DNA of 64,000 bases from Phycomyces nitens (GCA_022702545.1 JAHRBC010000001.1:992001-1056000), one strand, 5' to 3'. Counted from the first letter of the stretch, positions 10,126 through 22,269 are shown. The notes: generated by a model not told the origin, from the letters alone. A program made the numbers and translations.

Positions 10126-10806
10126 TGACACGTGTGTTGTGGGCAACTTCGGTTTCAACCATAAAGCCGGACCAAGGGCCCGGAAAAGGCCTAGGAGGGG
10201 TCGGAGGCCGGACCAGTCCGAAGAAGAAGTCCGAGCTGAGTAAGGATGGCCGATCCCCAAGTTTCTTTATTTCTCTTTCTTTTCAATTTTTCTTTATTTT
10301 ATTTTATCACATTTTATTATTTCCTTTTTTTATACTCTTTCCTTTTATATTTCCTTTGTGAATCCTTTCTCACTTTCTTGCAGGATTGCACCATTCTGTA
10401 CTTCTTTAGTTTATTTCCCCTACTTCTTTGTCTTACCCTTTTCTTTACTATGTTATAGTATATTTTTTTATTATATTTTTCCTTTGGCCTTGATGGCATC
10501 ATTTTATTATTTTATTATTTCATTTTTCGATTATTCTTTTAGTTATTTTCTTTGTCTATAAAAGACATTCTTTTCTAATGAAATAAAGATCATCAGTCAG
10601 TTTTACGATCAATTTTACGGTTATTTTATTCTTTTGAGTTTAAGCTCTCAATCTCTGAAGAGCAGTTATATTTTGCCCGGTCATTTTGGGGATATTTCTG
10701 TTGAGTTTCGTTAGTCTTTTACTGGTTCTTTCATTGTTTCTTTTATATATTTTATTTGTCGCCTGTTCGGTTACCATACACAACCATACAAACACATCAC
10801 GTGTCA
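10126..10806 (+). repeat. Solo LTR, family Y (copy 1)
   Basis: 681 bp from TGACACGTG to CACGTGTCA, flanked by the perfect 5-bp duplication GATGA (10121-10125, 10807-10811). A pyrimidine-rich middle leads to TATAAAAGACATTC and an AATAAAGATCATCAG signal. A near-identical copy lies at 24175-24853. It starts 10 bp upstream of the tRNA-Arg 5' end. The long Phe/Leu/Tyr-rich frames in it come from low-complexity sequence, not genes. Confidence 0.9.
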
Positions 10807-11708
10807 GATGACACGGGTGTTGTAGGGTTTCCAGCTTCGCCCACTTCTCTCCATTTCACGTGACTTTTCCAAGGCCTTCCCTGCTAGAAAGTGTGACGTA
10901 GCATCCTGATCAACTTGGCAACGTCACCTTTCTCCATTTGCAAGTCACCTTATTTCTCGTATCTCCCTTTTCTCCGCACTTCTTTGATTTTCCATATTTG
11001 TCACCCTCGCTCTCATTTCAAACCCCTCCTATCCATTTCCATATTTATCCATTGTACACTATTTTTGTCATCTATCTTCCTTTCCCTTCTCCCCACGTTG
11101 CTGTCTGTGCGCACTTATCTTTCTCTTCATGTTATCTACCTCTTTACACCCTCTCACACATCGGCACTTCATTTTATTCATACCCCTTCATATCTCTGTC
11201 CCTTCTCTCACACTGCTCACTTTATCATATTATTGTTATCCATATCTTCATACTTCATATTTACATTGTCTTCGCACATTTTCATATCTCATTTTGTCTT
11301 ATCATATTTGTCCTCCATTTTTATACTATCACCTTCACTGTATATCCCATTTTCTCATACTATCATATCTTATTTTGTCTTATCATCTCATACCCCTCCC
11401 CCCAAACACTGGGAAAACGGTCCTGAAGTACAATGATAAGAAGTAACCTTTTAACCTATGCAAAACTGGAGTGATTTTGTATCTCAGAAAGTTTTTCATA
11501 TTCAGGTTAAAGATAAAGCTTTACTCTATCTTATTGGCTTAGACACAATAGACATATGAATATCAATTTGTAAGATTATAAAGTTGTTGAGAATAAAGTA
11601 AATGTAACACTTGTTTCCTTATTATCTTAATATTCAAAAGCATACAATATGTCTTCTATTACTCAACTTTGCAACGAGGCCTGTTATTGCACTAAATGCA
11701 ATGGTAAC

Positions 11709-12049
11709 TGTTGTATTTGGCATAATGGTATATCAGAGAAAAGTGATATATAAACCCAGATAGCTGGATTATCTAAAATCAAGACAAACTATACCATCCA
11801 GAAATCCTTATCCAAATATGAAAATACCATACCCAATCTATTGTGGGACAAAGTCCCAAAATACCTATTAACTGATAACACAGCTATTATGATAATGAAT
11901 ATCCAAGCTGATAAGAATTATAAGAATAATTATAAATACTAAGTTAATATACTTCTTAAATCAATAACTGGATATACTTTAACTTTTTCTCAATCACAAT
12001 AAAGAGTCTCAAAGTATCCACCGTCCCTTTTCTACTACCAAATATCACA
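11709..12049 (+). repeat. Solo LTR, family T (copy 1)
   Basis: 341 bp from TGTTGTATTTGGCATAATGG to ATATCACA with the perfect 5-bp duplication GTAAC. A near-identical copy is at 47384-47725. It lies between the left CACTA end and the transposase gene, so it may lie in or next to the transposase promoter. Confidence 0.9.
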
Positions 12050-12220
12050 GTAACGCCCAAGGTTACAGTCTGGTAACAAAGAGAACCTCTCAGCGTCATA
12101 ATAAGAGAGCAAGAATTGACAAACTTGAAAGAATTGTGATGGGTATGATGATTTTGGTATTGTTTTTTGGCCTTTGTATAATAACACAGTTTTTTATTAA
12201 ACACAGAAAGACAAAGAGAA

Positions 12221-15086
12221 ATGGTGGAGATTGATATTGAACGTAAGGAATATTTATTTGAAGAGCAGCAGATAGTAACAAGCTATTGTATTCTATATGT
12301 AGCTATCACAACCCATCAATCCGGTTCTATGGAAAGACAGAATGATTTTTCCCACTCACCTGTCGTGGAATCTGAGCTGATGCTGGATGGCGATGATTCA
12401 GCTGCCAATGAGGTGAATGGCAATGACAGCAACAATGAAGAGGAGAGCAATGCCGAAGACAGTGATGGTGACGACGTCGAGGAGATTGAAGTCGAGGATC
12501 TTAGCAGTGAAGGCGAGTGTTGAATAAAGAAAAAAGAACCTGAAAAAATTGAGTGTTAATAATTATCATTTTAAAATAGACCCCTTTTCCTCCCCCGAGA
12601 TGCCAGAGAATCCAGTGCACAGGTCCATTGCCATATTCGTGGTCCTGTTTGCATCCCGCTACGTGGTCAACAAGGGTGCTGTTGTCTTGATCGAATTCAT
12701 CAACGAGCTCTTGAAGATCTACAAGCAGGATTTCCAATTGCCCTCTAGCCTTCCTGGTCTCCAAAAGATGACGGGTTTCTCAGCCTTGACCAAAGGAATA
12801 AAGAAATCTGTTGTGTGCCAGGATTGCCACAAGGTGTACGAGGAAGCTGGGTCTGTTCCTGAGTTCTGTAACTCATCCAAGGTTGGTTCCCGCTCTTCCT
12901 GTGGGTGCAAGTTGATGAAGGCGTCCTCTTCTGGTACTTTGGTTCCAAGACGCCAATTCCACTATCAGTCCGTCAAGCAGGCGTTGAGTGTCCTTTTCCT
13001 CCGCCCGGATTTTGAGGCCAATATCCACCATTGGAACAAAGAGCTTAAGGTCATGGACACCATGTGCGATGTGTACGATGGTGTCATGTGGAAGGACCTG
13101 AAGGATAAGGATGGTGTCTCCTTTGTCGCTGACCCACGTTCATTGATGCTGACATTGAACATCGATTGGTTTCAGCCATTCGATGGGGTGACTTATTCCT
13201 GTGGAGCAATCTACTTGGCAATAAACAATCTTCCTAGGGCTGAGCGGTTCAAGCCCGAGAATATCATCCTTGTTGGCCTGATGCCTGGGCCGAAGGAGCC
13301 AAAATCAGACGAGATAAACAGCTACCTGGAGCCGCTGGTCAATGACCTGAACCAGCTGTACGTTGGTGTTTCCATCCCAACATTTGAGTGCCCTTCTTCT
13401 GTGGTTGTCCGTGCTGCCTTGATGATGGTCGCCTGCAACATCCCTGCTGCCAGGAAGACTAGTGGCTTCACAGCCCATAACAGCACTCGGGCATGCTATA
13501 AGTGCAGTCGCAGTTTCTCCCGTCTGGAAGGCACAAGCCATGTGGACTTTCGTGGGTTCGAGTTTGTCAAGTGGAGGCTTGCCAATGGTGAAGAAAACCG
13601 GGTGCATGCTGAGGAGTGGAAGAGTGCAAGTACGCCCTCAGAAAGGCACCAGCTGGAGGTCGAAAATGGTGTTCGATGGTCGCAGCTGCACCGCCTTGGA
13701 TACTTTGATCTAGTACGTGGAACGATCATTGATCCCATGCACAACCTATTCCTGGGTACGGCCAAGAGGATGATTGAGACATGGACCGCCAGTGGTCTGA
13801 TCACAGACCGGGATCTTTGTCAGATGCAAAAGGTGGCAGAGACAATGGTGTTGCCTGTGGGATATACCATGTTGAAGACGAAGATCGGAAAGGGGTTTCC
13901 CCAAATGAAAGCCGACGAGTGGAAGTCCTGGGTGTTGATTTACTCTCCTGTTCTGCTGCGGCCTGTTCTTTCTGGAACAAAGTTCAAGAATTGGATCAGC
14001 TTTGTTGATGCCTGCCGTCTCCTCACCAAGCCTACCATCACTTTTGACGAACTTGATGAGGCCCATAGTCACCTGGAGAAGTTCGGTCGGGAGTGTGAAC
14101 AACAATACCCTAGTACCATCCTCACCTGCAACATGCACCTACACCTCCATCTTCGCGACACTGTTCGTGATTTTGGACCAGTGTATGGTTATTGGCTCTT
14201 TGGGTTCGAGCGATATAATGGGTTGTTGAAGAATGTTGATACAAACAGGAGAGATGGGTTTGAATCAACATACATAAAAAGTTTTACTGAAAATATGTAT
14301 AAGGGTGATCTTGTGCAAAGACTTACATGTCAGAGCCAAGTCCCCTTCAAAGTACTATTGAAAAAACTCACCTCCTTGTCCAATACTTTTATAGTAGCCC
14401 CAGCCCCAGCACCAGCACCTCAACGCCGTTTCCGTCTTGACTCATTCCTGCAAGCCTCATTGGATGTCAGTCTTACGATTAAGGGTAACGAAGCTCTCCC
14501 TCCATCAGCATTACCTTTACCAACAGCAACAGCAACAACACAGATGGGTGATATTGACTATCCCCATCTCCTAGAATATTACAAGAGAGCATATGACAAT
14601 GAGCACCTTGTTGACTACCTCCATGCATCTTCATCACCATTCTTTGTCAATGACCGAATCACAAAGATCAAGGCCATTGATCTTCTTGGTCAGACATACA
14701 AGGGCAAAGGTGGATCTGGCAGTCGCGGGTCATATATCCAAGCTCTTTTTCTGGATTTCGAGGGCAGAAAGACAAACGCGTACACAGGAGAAATCCAATA
14801 CCTGTTCGCCCACAACTTCGTTCCTCCTCCCAGCCCCTCCAACAGCCGCCCTCATTTCCACCACAAGCAACATGTGTTTGCATTCGTCCACTGGCTTGTT
14901 CCAGATCCTGACAATCTCAGACCAGTTGAGCAAGTTGACGTCTGCCTCCCTGGTTTTGCGCCAAACACGTTTGACAGCATCTTGCCAGTGCACAGGATTC
15001 TCTTGGAAGTGGCTACGGCCGAATTAAAAATTGAAAACAACGCAAGGATGCTGGTCATTCCACTGCCAAAAAAAATATATGCATAA
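12221..15086 (+). CDS. CACTA transposase (Tnp2 / Transposase_21 family)
   Basis: Probably two exons: 12221-12506 and 12580-15086, joined by a 73-nt intron (GTGAAG...AATAG) that keeps the frame. Exon 1 encodes a very acidic N-terminus (Asp/Glu-rich, ending near EVEDLS). Exon 2 carries the family signature LMLTLNIDWFQPF, then YSCGAIYLAINNLPRAERFK, GLMPGPKEP and a Cys-rich CYKCSRSF segment. Further on, IDPMHNLFLGTAKRM is typical of this transposase group. The protein should bind the CACTG ends and cut and rejoin the element. A proline-rich linker (APAPAPAPQRR) leads to a C-terminal domain of unknown role. If exon 1 is wrong, translation could start at 12600. No internal stop in exon 2. Confidence 0.85.
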
Positions 15087-15101
15087 ATACAAATAAAACT
15101 T

Positions 15102-15122
15102 TTCTCTCTCTCTCTCTCTCTC
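15102..15122 (+). repeat. (TC)n microsatellite
   Basis: About ten TC units between the two convergent CACTA genes, just after an AATAAA that could end the transposase mRNA. Confidence 0.9.
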
Positions 15123-15225
15123 TTTTAAAGAAGCAAAAAACAAAACAAAGCCAAGTAAAATATACATATAGTCCAAATAGTGCATATGTGAAACAGGGTG
15201 AAAATTAAGAGAAAAAGAAAACGTT

Positions 15226-16412
15226 TTATTGTCTCAGTGACCATTGAGGAAGGGAGGAAGAAAGCCCCTCAGGGACTACTAAATCCGCAACGCGGCCAAA
15301 TACTCTTGGGAGCATTTGGCGCACATTGACACCCAAGCCAAGGAGCGAGTACGAGTCCAACAACTCAATCAACTGATTGAACTAATATACATTCATTAGA
15401 ATATTATTTTATGATTCAAAAGCAATAAAAAAATTTATTTAAATAATATGTTACCTCATTGCTCCTCCAGCCTGGGCGTACTGTGCAGATCATCCGCTGG
15501 CCAGGAACTCCAGGAAACTCATCCTCAGACTCACCCTCAGACATTGCTGCCTTTTGGATGAGTGCTGAGCAATCATTGCCTATCGCATTGTCAATGGCAT
15601 CCTTGTTGGAGAGGTATGCCATTCAACGGCGATGGAAATGCTAATCAAACATATGTTTAATATTGTTTTTCAATCTCAAGTCTTTTAGATGCTATACTAT
15701 TACATACATCAGCTTCCCGGCCGGCTTTTCTGGCACGAGCATTTGCGGCTACCCGTGCCTCAGGAGACGCCCTCTCCTGGCGACGCCTTCCGCAAAAGTT
15801 CCGGTAGACACTGTCCCGAAGATCCCTTTGGCGCAAGCCAGTGTTGATGAACGTTGGGCCCAGGTAGGCAAGGAGTTCAAGAACCAACTCCTTGTTGGGA
15901 GATTCATTGAAATGAACCTCCGTTCTCCACCTGGGCCTGTTGTTGTTGGCTTGCACCATAGCCGGGTTGTTTGACCTGAAATTGGGCCTCCACAGATAGT
16001 CTTGTATATGTCGCTATTAAATTTTTATAAGCCAATGAATTGGTAAGCTATTGAGAATATTAATACTTACAAACGCTTCTGTGGCGGCACCAGGGTTATA
16101 CTCCACCACAGCCGGGATGATGGGAGCTGGGCCAGTGGCAGGGATGGCAACAGGACCAGGAGCAGGGCCAACAATGGTGAATAGCTCCTCACCAAAGGCA
16201 GAAGCAAGCTCGGCGGCAGGAACTGCACTGTTGTTGGCAGCCACCAACTCAGCCAAACTGTCAATAGCCTCGACAGTACTGGCGTTGCCTTCGATGCTGG
16301 TGCCAATGCAAGAATCTACCCTGACAAGGATGTTTTGAATATCCCGCAAGGTCTCCAACAATTGGAGTTGCTCATCAGTTGAGCGAGAAGTGGGAGTGGA
16401 TCTTGGTGCCAT
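15226..16412 (-). CDS. CACTA accessory protein of unknown function
   Basis: Four exons by splice signals: 16071-16412, 15708-16013, 15455-15601 and 15226-15381, giving about 316 residues. Exon 1 is helical then Ala/Pro-rich. Exon 2 is the most protein-like: PRWRTEVHFNESPNKELVLE, AYLGPTFINTGLRQRDLRDS and a basic CGRRRQERASPEARVAANAR stretch that could bind nucleic acid. Exon 3 is acidic (SEGESEDEFP) and exon 4 is hydrophobic. It converges on the transposase, with about 140 bp between stops. Its position matches the second gene (TnpA-like) of plant CACTA elements, but I recognise no domain. The exon 3 acceptor (AAG) is the weakest part of the model. Confidence 0.6.
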
Positions 16413-18014
16413 GGTCTATAGAATATCATATGTTTTCAAAATTAGCTTTATATTCTCTTTATAAATTATAGACTCTACTCTTTACATACAAAATACTTGG
16501 TTTGCGAGTGCAGGAGGGTCGATTCAATTGTAAATAGATGGTCTTTATATACACAGATGAGTTTAATAAACAGATTCCTAATTACCCTTTGTATACACTG
16601 TATAAATTAATAAAAAAATAATTTTGGATCTCTGCTTGATATTAAATATCATTTCTTTCTTTCTTTTTGTTCTATCTTCTTATCTCTGTTGTTTTATCTC
16701 TACGTGGGTTTCTAATAAGACATTCTTTATACTAACAAATTAATGGCTTCTTTATAAATGTATACTCATCCCAATACATTCTCTCTACATTGCCCATCTA
16801 GACTAATCATGGTCAGTTACATGTGCCGGTGCCATCTTGCAAGTTATTCTGATTGTCTCTTTCTATCCTGTAGACCTCTTCCACTTGTACAGCCTATTAT
16901 ATGGTGCCATCATCAGTGCCAGGGTAAATAAAATCTTTTCGTGTCGAATTTCTTTTTTCTCAACGTTTGTTATTCTACAATAGGCCGCCGCCATCACTGT
17001 CTACCCCATCTGCCTCCTTCATCATCTACGACTGGTTATCATAATGGTAATGCCGTTTCTTGGTCTTTGTGCTTTTCCCTAATATTATTCTGGCTATTTA
17101 CTAATACTTTTCTATATTCTTAAAAAGTTATTGTTGGCCGCCATATACCATCCCTCTACTATAATCACCAACTCTGTTTTTGGTATGTAAATCGATTTTT
17201 CTATCACTCAATTCACCCATATTAATTTATTTTATCCCATCTCTAGTCAATCTAATCATACAAGATGCCATGCCGCACAACTCAGCCCCTCTTTGCCCAT
17301 TCTTATCCAATCCTTGCAATGTAAGTATAATATCCCTTGCATCTTGAATAGCACCCGCACTTTTGAATATATGTCACTAATATAACTTTTATTATATCAG
17401 AATACTACTGCAACCACCCAAATTGCTGCCGGACCCTATTTTCAGGTATTGTTCAGTAGAGAAGTATCCGATCCAAGTAATATCAAATAGGCTGGTAGAA
17501 GCGGCAAGGATAGACAGTAATAGTATTAGAGCTTGTGTATAGAACAATTCTATTCTTTCCAATAAACACAAATATAAACCATAAACCTTTTAAGTACGGG
17601 GTATAAAATGATAGAAAGAGTAATTATTGCTTGATTATACAATAATGAGTTTCAAAGAGTGGTCAATACTGGCAGTTTGAATGGGTAAACAATAATAAAC
17701 CTTCACTATTAGCATATGAAAAACAACAATAAGATTGCCCTTTCAAGATGTAAACACAATACCTGTACACCAAAAACATAATGTCGGATGTAACAATTGA
17801 GTATATCAAGTCAGTTAAGCATGTCAAAAATGCTAACAAACCTTTGTTCCGTTCGCTGTCACAACTTTTACTATGTTTATTTCGAGTCTTACAACCTGAT
17901 AGGAACCTAGGTTCTCCTATCTGTCATATCTGTGTTTTACCATAGAAAATTCGCGACTTTTCACATATTTATTTACAGTTTTACACATGATCTACTTTTA
18001 CCGTTTTCCCAGTG
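16413..18014. other. Non-coding right part of the CACTA element
   Basis: No long open frame. From about 16800 to 17460 several short GC-richer blocks alternate with AT-rich spacers that begin GTAAAT, GTAATG, GTATGT or GTAAGT and mostly end in YAG, like small exons and introns on the plus strand. The right inverted repeat ends at 18014. Confidence 0.5.
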
Positions 18015-18585
18015 AAAGTCATTATTATCCTTATCCATTATCTCATATACTGTTCTATTTTTCATTCACACACCCAATTCCTATATTTTATTATTAATCA
18101 ATTCATCATTCATCACTAAGTAACATTTTACGAAGTCTATATAAGAGACCAAAATTTCAATCAATAAACATCATCAGTTATCTCTCTCTTATTTTCCGTC
18201 CCTGAATTAGTGAATTGTCTTGTATAGAAATTCCTAAACATACTTCGTGCCAAGATTGATTTTTCTTTTCATCCTTTTCCCTTTTTCCTGATTTTATAAC
18301 TTCCCAGTACCTTGCTGTCAACTTGATTAATTGTCCTGAGCGAAATTATCTAGTTCTCTCTCTATTTGTATTCCTATCCCTTGTATCCGTTGCTGTCAAG
18401 AATATATCTAACTGTCCCGAGCGAAGTTCATATATCTCTGTCTATTTCTTCATTTTCTCTTCTTTTGTCCTCTTGCTGTCTTTGAATTGCGGTTCTACCC
18501 CCGTTATATTCATTCTTTATCGCACCCTCGTTATTGTCAACGTGAGGTATTCAATTTACTATATTTTTCTGACTCGTTTTCACTC

Positions 18586-18965
18586 TGTTGTATCCAACAT
18601 AATCATAGATTGAAACATTAACACAAATTACCAATATTGAAACATATTGAATAACCGACCTACTGGAAGTGCACTAAAGAGTGTACCTTTCCAAATACAT
18701 TATTCATACATAAAGACACACTAACAACTAGTACTAACACACTGGTTAATAGTACTAAGTAAAATAACAAGTCATATCTAATAGTTGGTAGAGAGAACAG
18801 ACATTACATGATATCATCATATCATCACTAGCACTCATCTCAATGTCTATATAAACGCACAATACGAATAGCAATAGTCTTCATCTTATTCACAAATTCT
18901 TTCTCTCTTAATAAACAAAGTCTCACCGTACTCTTGTCCGTGCTTTGTTTTCCTCTGATTTAACA
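18586..18965 (+). repeat. 5' LTR of gypsy element 2
   Basis: TGTTGTATCC to TGATTTAACA. TATATAAACG at about 18849 and AATAAA at about 18910 are likely promoter and polyadenylation signals. Confidence 0.95.
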
Positions 18966-19016
18966 TTTTTTACGGTGAACTCTTTTTAAAACCAACTACA
19001 AAACCCAATTTCCGTC

Positions 19017-21608
19017 ATGTCTGTCCAGCAAGCAAACAACTCTCCTATTTTGGCCGCCTTGAGTGACCTCAGCATGTCTGAAGCCGCTGCTCCCAGCCAG
19101 CCCGTCAAGTCCTTGGCCGCCATCTCGCGTCTCCGTGAGAGACTCTCTGCCTGTACTGTTGCCCTGGCCGATGCCATTGAGCAAGATCAGCCTGATGAGG
19201 CCAAAGCTCACCTCCGCCAGAGCATTACGTCAATGGAGGGCGATCTAACCCTTTTGCTCTCCGCTCACGCCCACCTGGTCCGTCCTGAACCTGTCTTTGC
19301 CGCACAGACAGCCCACCAATCTCGCGTTGTCCCTCGTGAGCTTCCTGTCTTCCAGTGGCAGGGAAACGAGTGGGATAGCACCCAGAAGACTTATTCCTCT
19401 ATTGAGGAATGCCTCAACAAGTTTGAGGATGTTTTGCTGTCCTACAGCCTCAACCTCAACGAGGACTGGCACCGTCTTCTCCCCATGGTTCTCTCAAGAG
19501 AACAACGTTCCTGGTTCGACGACTACCTCCGTAGTTCTCCCGATCTCCCCTGGTCCTTTGCTCGTGGTGCCTTTGTGAAGGCATATGGTATCAACGACGT
19601 GGAGCGTCGCGTCCAGCTCACCCAGGAGCTCATGATGATGAAGATGTCCCCCAAGGAATCCGTCAATCAGTATACCGACAGATTCCAGCGGGTGCGCAGG
19701 GAAGCCCAGATCAATGATGATCTCCTCATGTCTGTGGCATACACTGGTTCCCTGCTCCCCGAGCTCTCCAGACAGGTGTCCCTACTACAAGTCAACATGC
19801 CTCTGGAGAAAAGAGACACGATCGACCAAGCTGCTTCCCTTGCCAGGTCCATCTACAGCAAGGTAATCACCAGCCGCCCTTCTGGTTCTCTTGCTTCGTC
19901 CGTGACCTCTTCTTCGGCCACATCTGTCTCTGCCTCTGCTTCTCCTGCTCGTTCCCCCTCTGGTCCCACTTCTGCTTCTGTTGGCCATTCCGCCGGTTCC
20001 TCTCGTGTGTCTTCACACAGTCATGACCGCTTTGCCGTCAAGCGCTGTACCTTGCATGGCAAGGGAAACCATGACTCAGAAGATTGCCGAGTTCTCAAGA
20101 ACGTCCTGGCCACCAAGGGTGGTAATCGTGTGGAGAAGCACGCCACCAACACCAACAAGTACGTTGGGTCCTCTCCGTGTCGCTGGTGTGGTGAAGTCTG
20201 GTCACCAAGACACCGCTGCTCTTCTGTCTCCGGCTCTTCCAGTTCTACGTTGGGCTCTGCTCGGGGCTCTGCTCCCCACTTCGCCGTCCGTTCTGCCCAC
20301 GCCGTCGTGGAAGACCCTCTCGTTCCCTTGGATGCCAGCTCATCCGAGGATGACCAGTCCATGGAAATGGACTTGGAACAGTGCTCTCCTTGTAAGTACA
20401 CGAGCACTAACGTAGATATCTCTCAACGGTCTACTCACTCTTATCTTGTTCCCATCTCCTTAGAAGGCGAGCAACTGTGGGCATTGGTGGACACCGGGGC
20501 TACTATCAGTTCGGTGAACACCAAAATCTGTAGCAAATTTGGTTGGGCCATACTTCCCCGCAAGGGAAAGATCGTGTTGGCAACCAAGGACGTTACAACC
20601 CATAGACTAGGAGTTACAAATAAAATAAATGTTTCATATAATGATAAAAAGATAGCACACTCGTTTGAAGTTATGGATCTCGCTGAGAATATAGATGTTA
20701 GTATTGGTACAGACTTGATGCCTAGCCTTGGCATTCATTTGTTAGGACTGGCAACTAGTTGGTATGGATCTAATGCGCCTCAGGCCCCTACTCCCATAAT
20801 TGAAAAAGAAGAACCCAATAATTCACCAGCTGGAACACCTGCTGAACATAATACTTTCATGAAGGCTCTTTTACCCTTTATTAAATCAAACGAAGCTATC
20901 CCCATTTCCTCATTCTGTACAGTTAAAGAGTCTATCGTACGTCTACCTACTCCTCCAGGTCAGGTAGTCTATCGGCGTCAATATCCCATCGCTCTGCAAC
21001 TTGTACCACTGATGGCCAAACACATCAAACAATGGCTAACTGACGGCACAATCCAGCGTGCACCCGTCAACACTAAGTGGAATAGCCCACTTACCTTCGC
21101 ACCCAAGAAAGATGAGTTTGGCAACCCAACAGGAAAGAGACCTTGCCTGGATCCCAGAGCAATCAACACTCTGCTGCCAGATGACAGGTTCCCTCTACCA
21201 CTCATTTCCGAGCTCTTCCACAAGCTACGAGGTGCCACCATATTCACCACTCTCGACCTCAAGAGTGCATTCCATCGCTTTAAGATTCATGAGGATGATC
21301 GACACAAGACCACATTCACATTCGAAGGCAATCAGTATATGTTTCGTGGATGTCCATTCGGCCTCAAGCCTTTATCATCCAAGTTTCAACGTGTTGTGAA
21401 TCTCATTTACCATGACACTCCATATGTTACTGCCTTTGTGGATGATATCGTAGTCTTTTCCACTAACATGACCGACCATGTTAAACACGTCCAAACCGCC
21501 GTTCAAAAGCTTACAGACGTCAACCTCATTCTTAATCCACAGAAATGTCACTTCAGCGCAAACTTCTGTATCTTTACTGGGTTTCACTGTGAGTACAAGA
21601 GGTGTTGA
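19017..21608 (+). CDS. Gag, protease and first part of RT (gypsy element 2)
   Basis: 863 residues. The N-terminal half is Gag, including the capsid-like WDSTQKTYSSIEECLNKFED and a Ser/Ala-rich linker. Cys/His clusters follow (CTLHGKGNHDSEDC and CRWCGEVWSPRHRC) in place of a classic CCHC knuckle. The protease motif LVDTGA lies near residue 489. RT follows with the FVDD active site near 807. The frame ends early: a one-base shift near 21571-21576 moves the rest of RT into another frame. Gag and Pol share one frame up to that point, unlike gypsy element 1, so no gag-pol frameshift is needed here. Confidence 0.9.
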   Translation: MSVQQANNSPILAALSDLSMSEAAAPSQPVKSLAAISRLRERLSACTVALADAIEQDQPDEAKAHLRQSITSMEGDLTLLLSAHAHLVRPEPVFAAQTAHQSRVVPRELPVFQWQGNEWDSTQKTYSSIEECLNKFEDVLLSYSLNLNEDWHRLLPMVLSREQRSWFDDYLRSSPDLPWSFARGAFVKAYGINDVERRVQLTQELMMMKMSPKESVNQYTDRFQRVRREAQINDDLLMSVAYTGSLLPELSRQVSLLQVNMPLEKRDTIDQAASLARSIYSKVITSRPSGSLASSVTSSSATSVSASASPARSPSGPTSASVGHSAGSSRVSSHSHDRFAVKRCTLHGKGNHDSEDCRVLKNVLATKGGNRVEKHATNTNKYVGSSPCRWCGEVWSPRHRCSSVSGSSSSTLGSARGSAPHFAVRSAHAVVEDPLVPLDASSSEDDQSMEMDLEQCSPCKYTSTNVDISQRSTHSYLVPISLEGEQLWALVDTGATISSVNTKICSKFGWAILPRKGKIVLATKDVTTHRLGVTNKINVSYNDKKIAHSFEVMDLAENIDVSIGTDLMPSLGIHLLGLATSWYGSNAPQAPTPIIEKEEPNNSPAGTPAEHNTFMKALLPFIKSNEAIPISSFCTVKESIVRLPTPPGQVVYRRQYPIALQLVPLMAKHIKQWLTDGTIQRAPVNTKWNSPLTFAPKKDEFGNPTGKRPCLDPRAINTLLPDDRFPLPLISELFHKLRGATIFTTLDLKSAFHRFKIHEDDRHKTTFTFEGNQYMFRGCPFGLKPLSSKFQRVVNLIYHDTPYVTAFVDDIVVFSTNMTDHVKHVQTAVQKLTDVNLILNPQKCHFSANFCIFTGFHCEYKRC

Positions 21609-22269
21609 TCTCGACGCTCGCAAAGTTCATAATGCCAACATCTGGCCTCAACCCAAGTCTGGCAAAGACATTCAAAGATTCCTCGGTCTCGTCAATTACT
21701 TTCGCGAGCATATTCCAAACTTGTCGCAACTGTCATCTCCACTCGATAAACTGCGCAATGCTGACTCATTACAAGGGTTATGGACTGAGGAACAAACACA
21801 AGCTTTTTCCAAGCTCAAACACGCACTTACCCACGCACCAGTTATAAGCCACCCGGACACCAATCAGCCTTTCCTGGTTGCCACGGACGCCTCTAACACT
21901 GGAATAGGCGCAGTGCTCTATCAGATCATCAACAACCAATATCGTTACATTGGCTTCATGGCTCGCTCTCTCTCCAAGTCTGAACGTAACTATCCCGTTA
22001 CCAAACGTGAACTCCTGGGTATTGTCTACGCCCTGACCAAATTCCACAAGTTTCTGTGGGGTAACAAATTCACGTTGTACACGGACCACAAGGCACTCAC
22101 CTACCTTCACACACAAGAGATTGCCAATCCTATGATGATTAACTGGCTTGACGTGCTCTGCTACTATAACTACGACATAGTTCACAGACCTGGCATTGCA
22201 AATATTTTACCAGATGCTCTATCACGCCTTTTCACCTCGGAAAAACCGCTGGGGAGGATAAAACCATAG
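21590..22269 (+). pseudogene. RT thumb and RNase H fragment (gypsy element 2)
   Basis: Continues RT after the first frameshift (GFTVSTRGVDLDARKV onward). Includes RFLGLVNYFREHIPNLSQL and the RNase H pattern FLVATDASNTGIGAVLYQ, TKRELLGIVYAL and YTDHKALTYL. It ends at a stop about 20 bp after a second frameshift near 22241-22257; the next frame then carries the integrase. Confidence 0.85.

Larger units (their letters stand above)
11407..18014 (+). mobile_element. Autonomous CACTA (EnSpm-like) DNA transposon
   Basis: 6.6 kb with terminal inverted repeats CACTGGGAAAACGG and CCGTTTTCCCAGTG and the 3-bp duplication AAA on both sides, as is typical for CACTA elements. It sits in the family X LTR. 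It carries a Tnp2-type transposase (12221-15086, plus) and a second, convergent gene (15226-16412, minus), plus a solo LTR at 11709-12049. About 1.6 kb to the right of the second gene has no clear coding frame. Confidence 0.88.

Noticed and set aside
10246..11446. Long Phe/Leu/Tyr/Ser-rich open frames (also at 24295-24609 and 31074-31890) that look like membrane proteins
   Set aside because: They lie inside pyrimidine-rich LTRs and occur in several frames at once; the same sequence recurs at each LTR copy.
21571..22257. Programmed frameshifts in gypsy element 2
   Set aside because: One shift lies inside RT and the other between RNase H and integrase, places where this class does not use recoding; mutation or sequence error is simpler.
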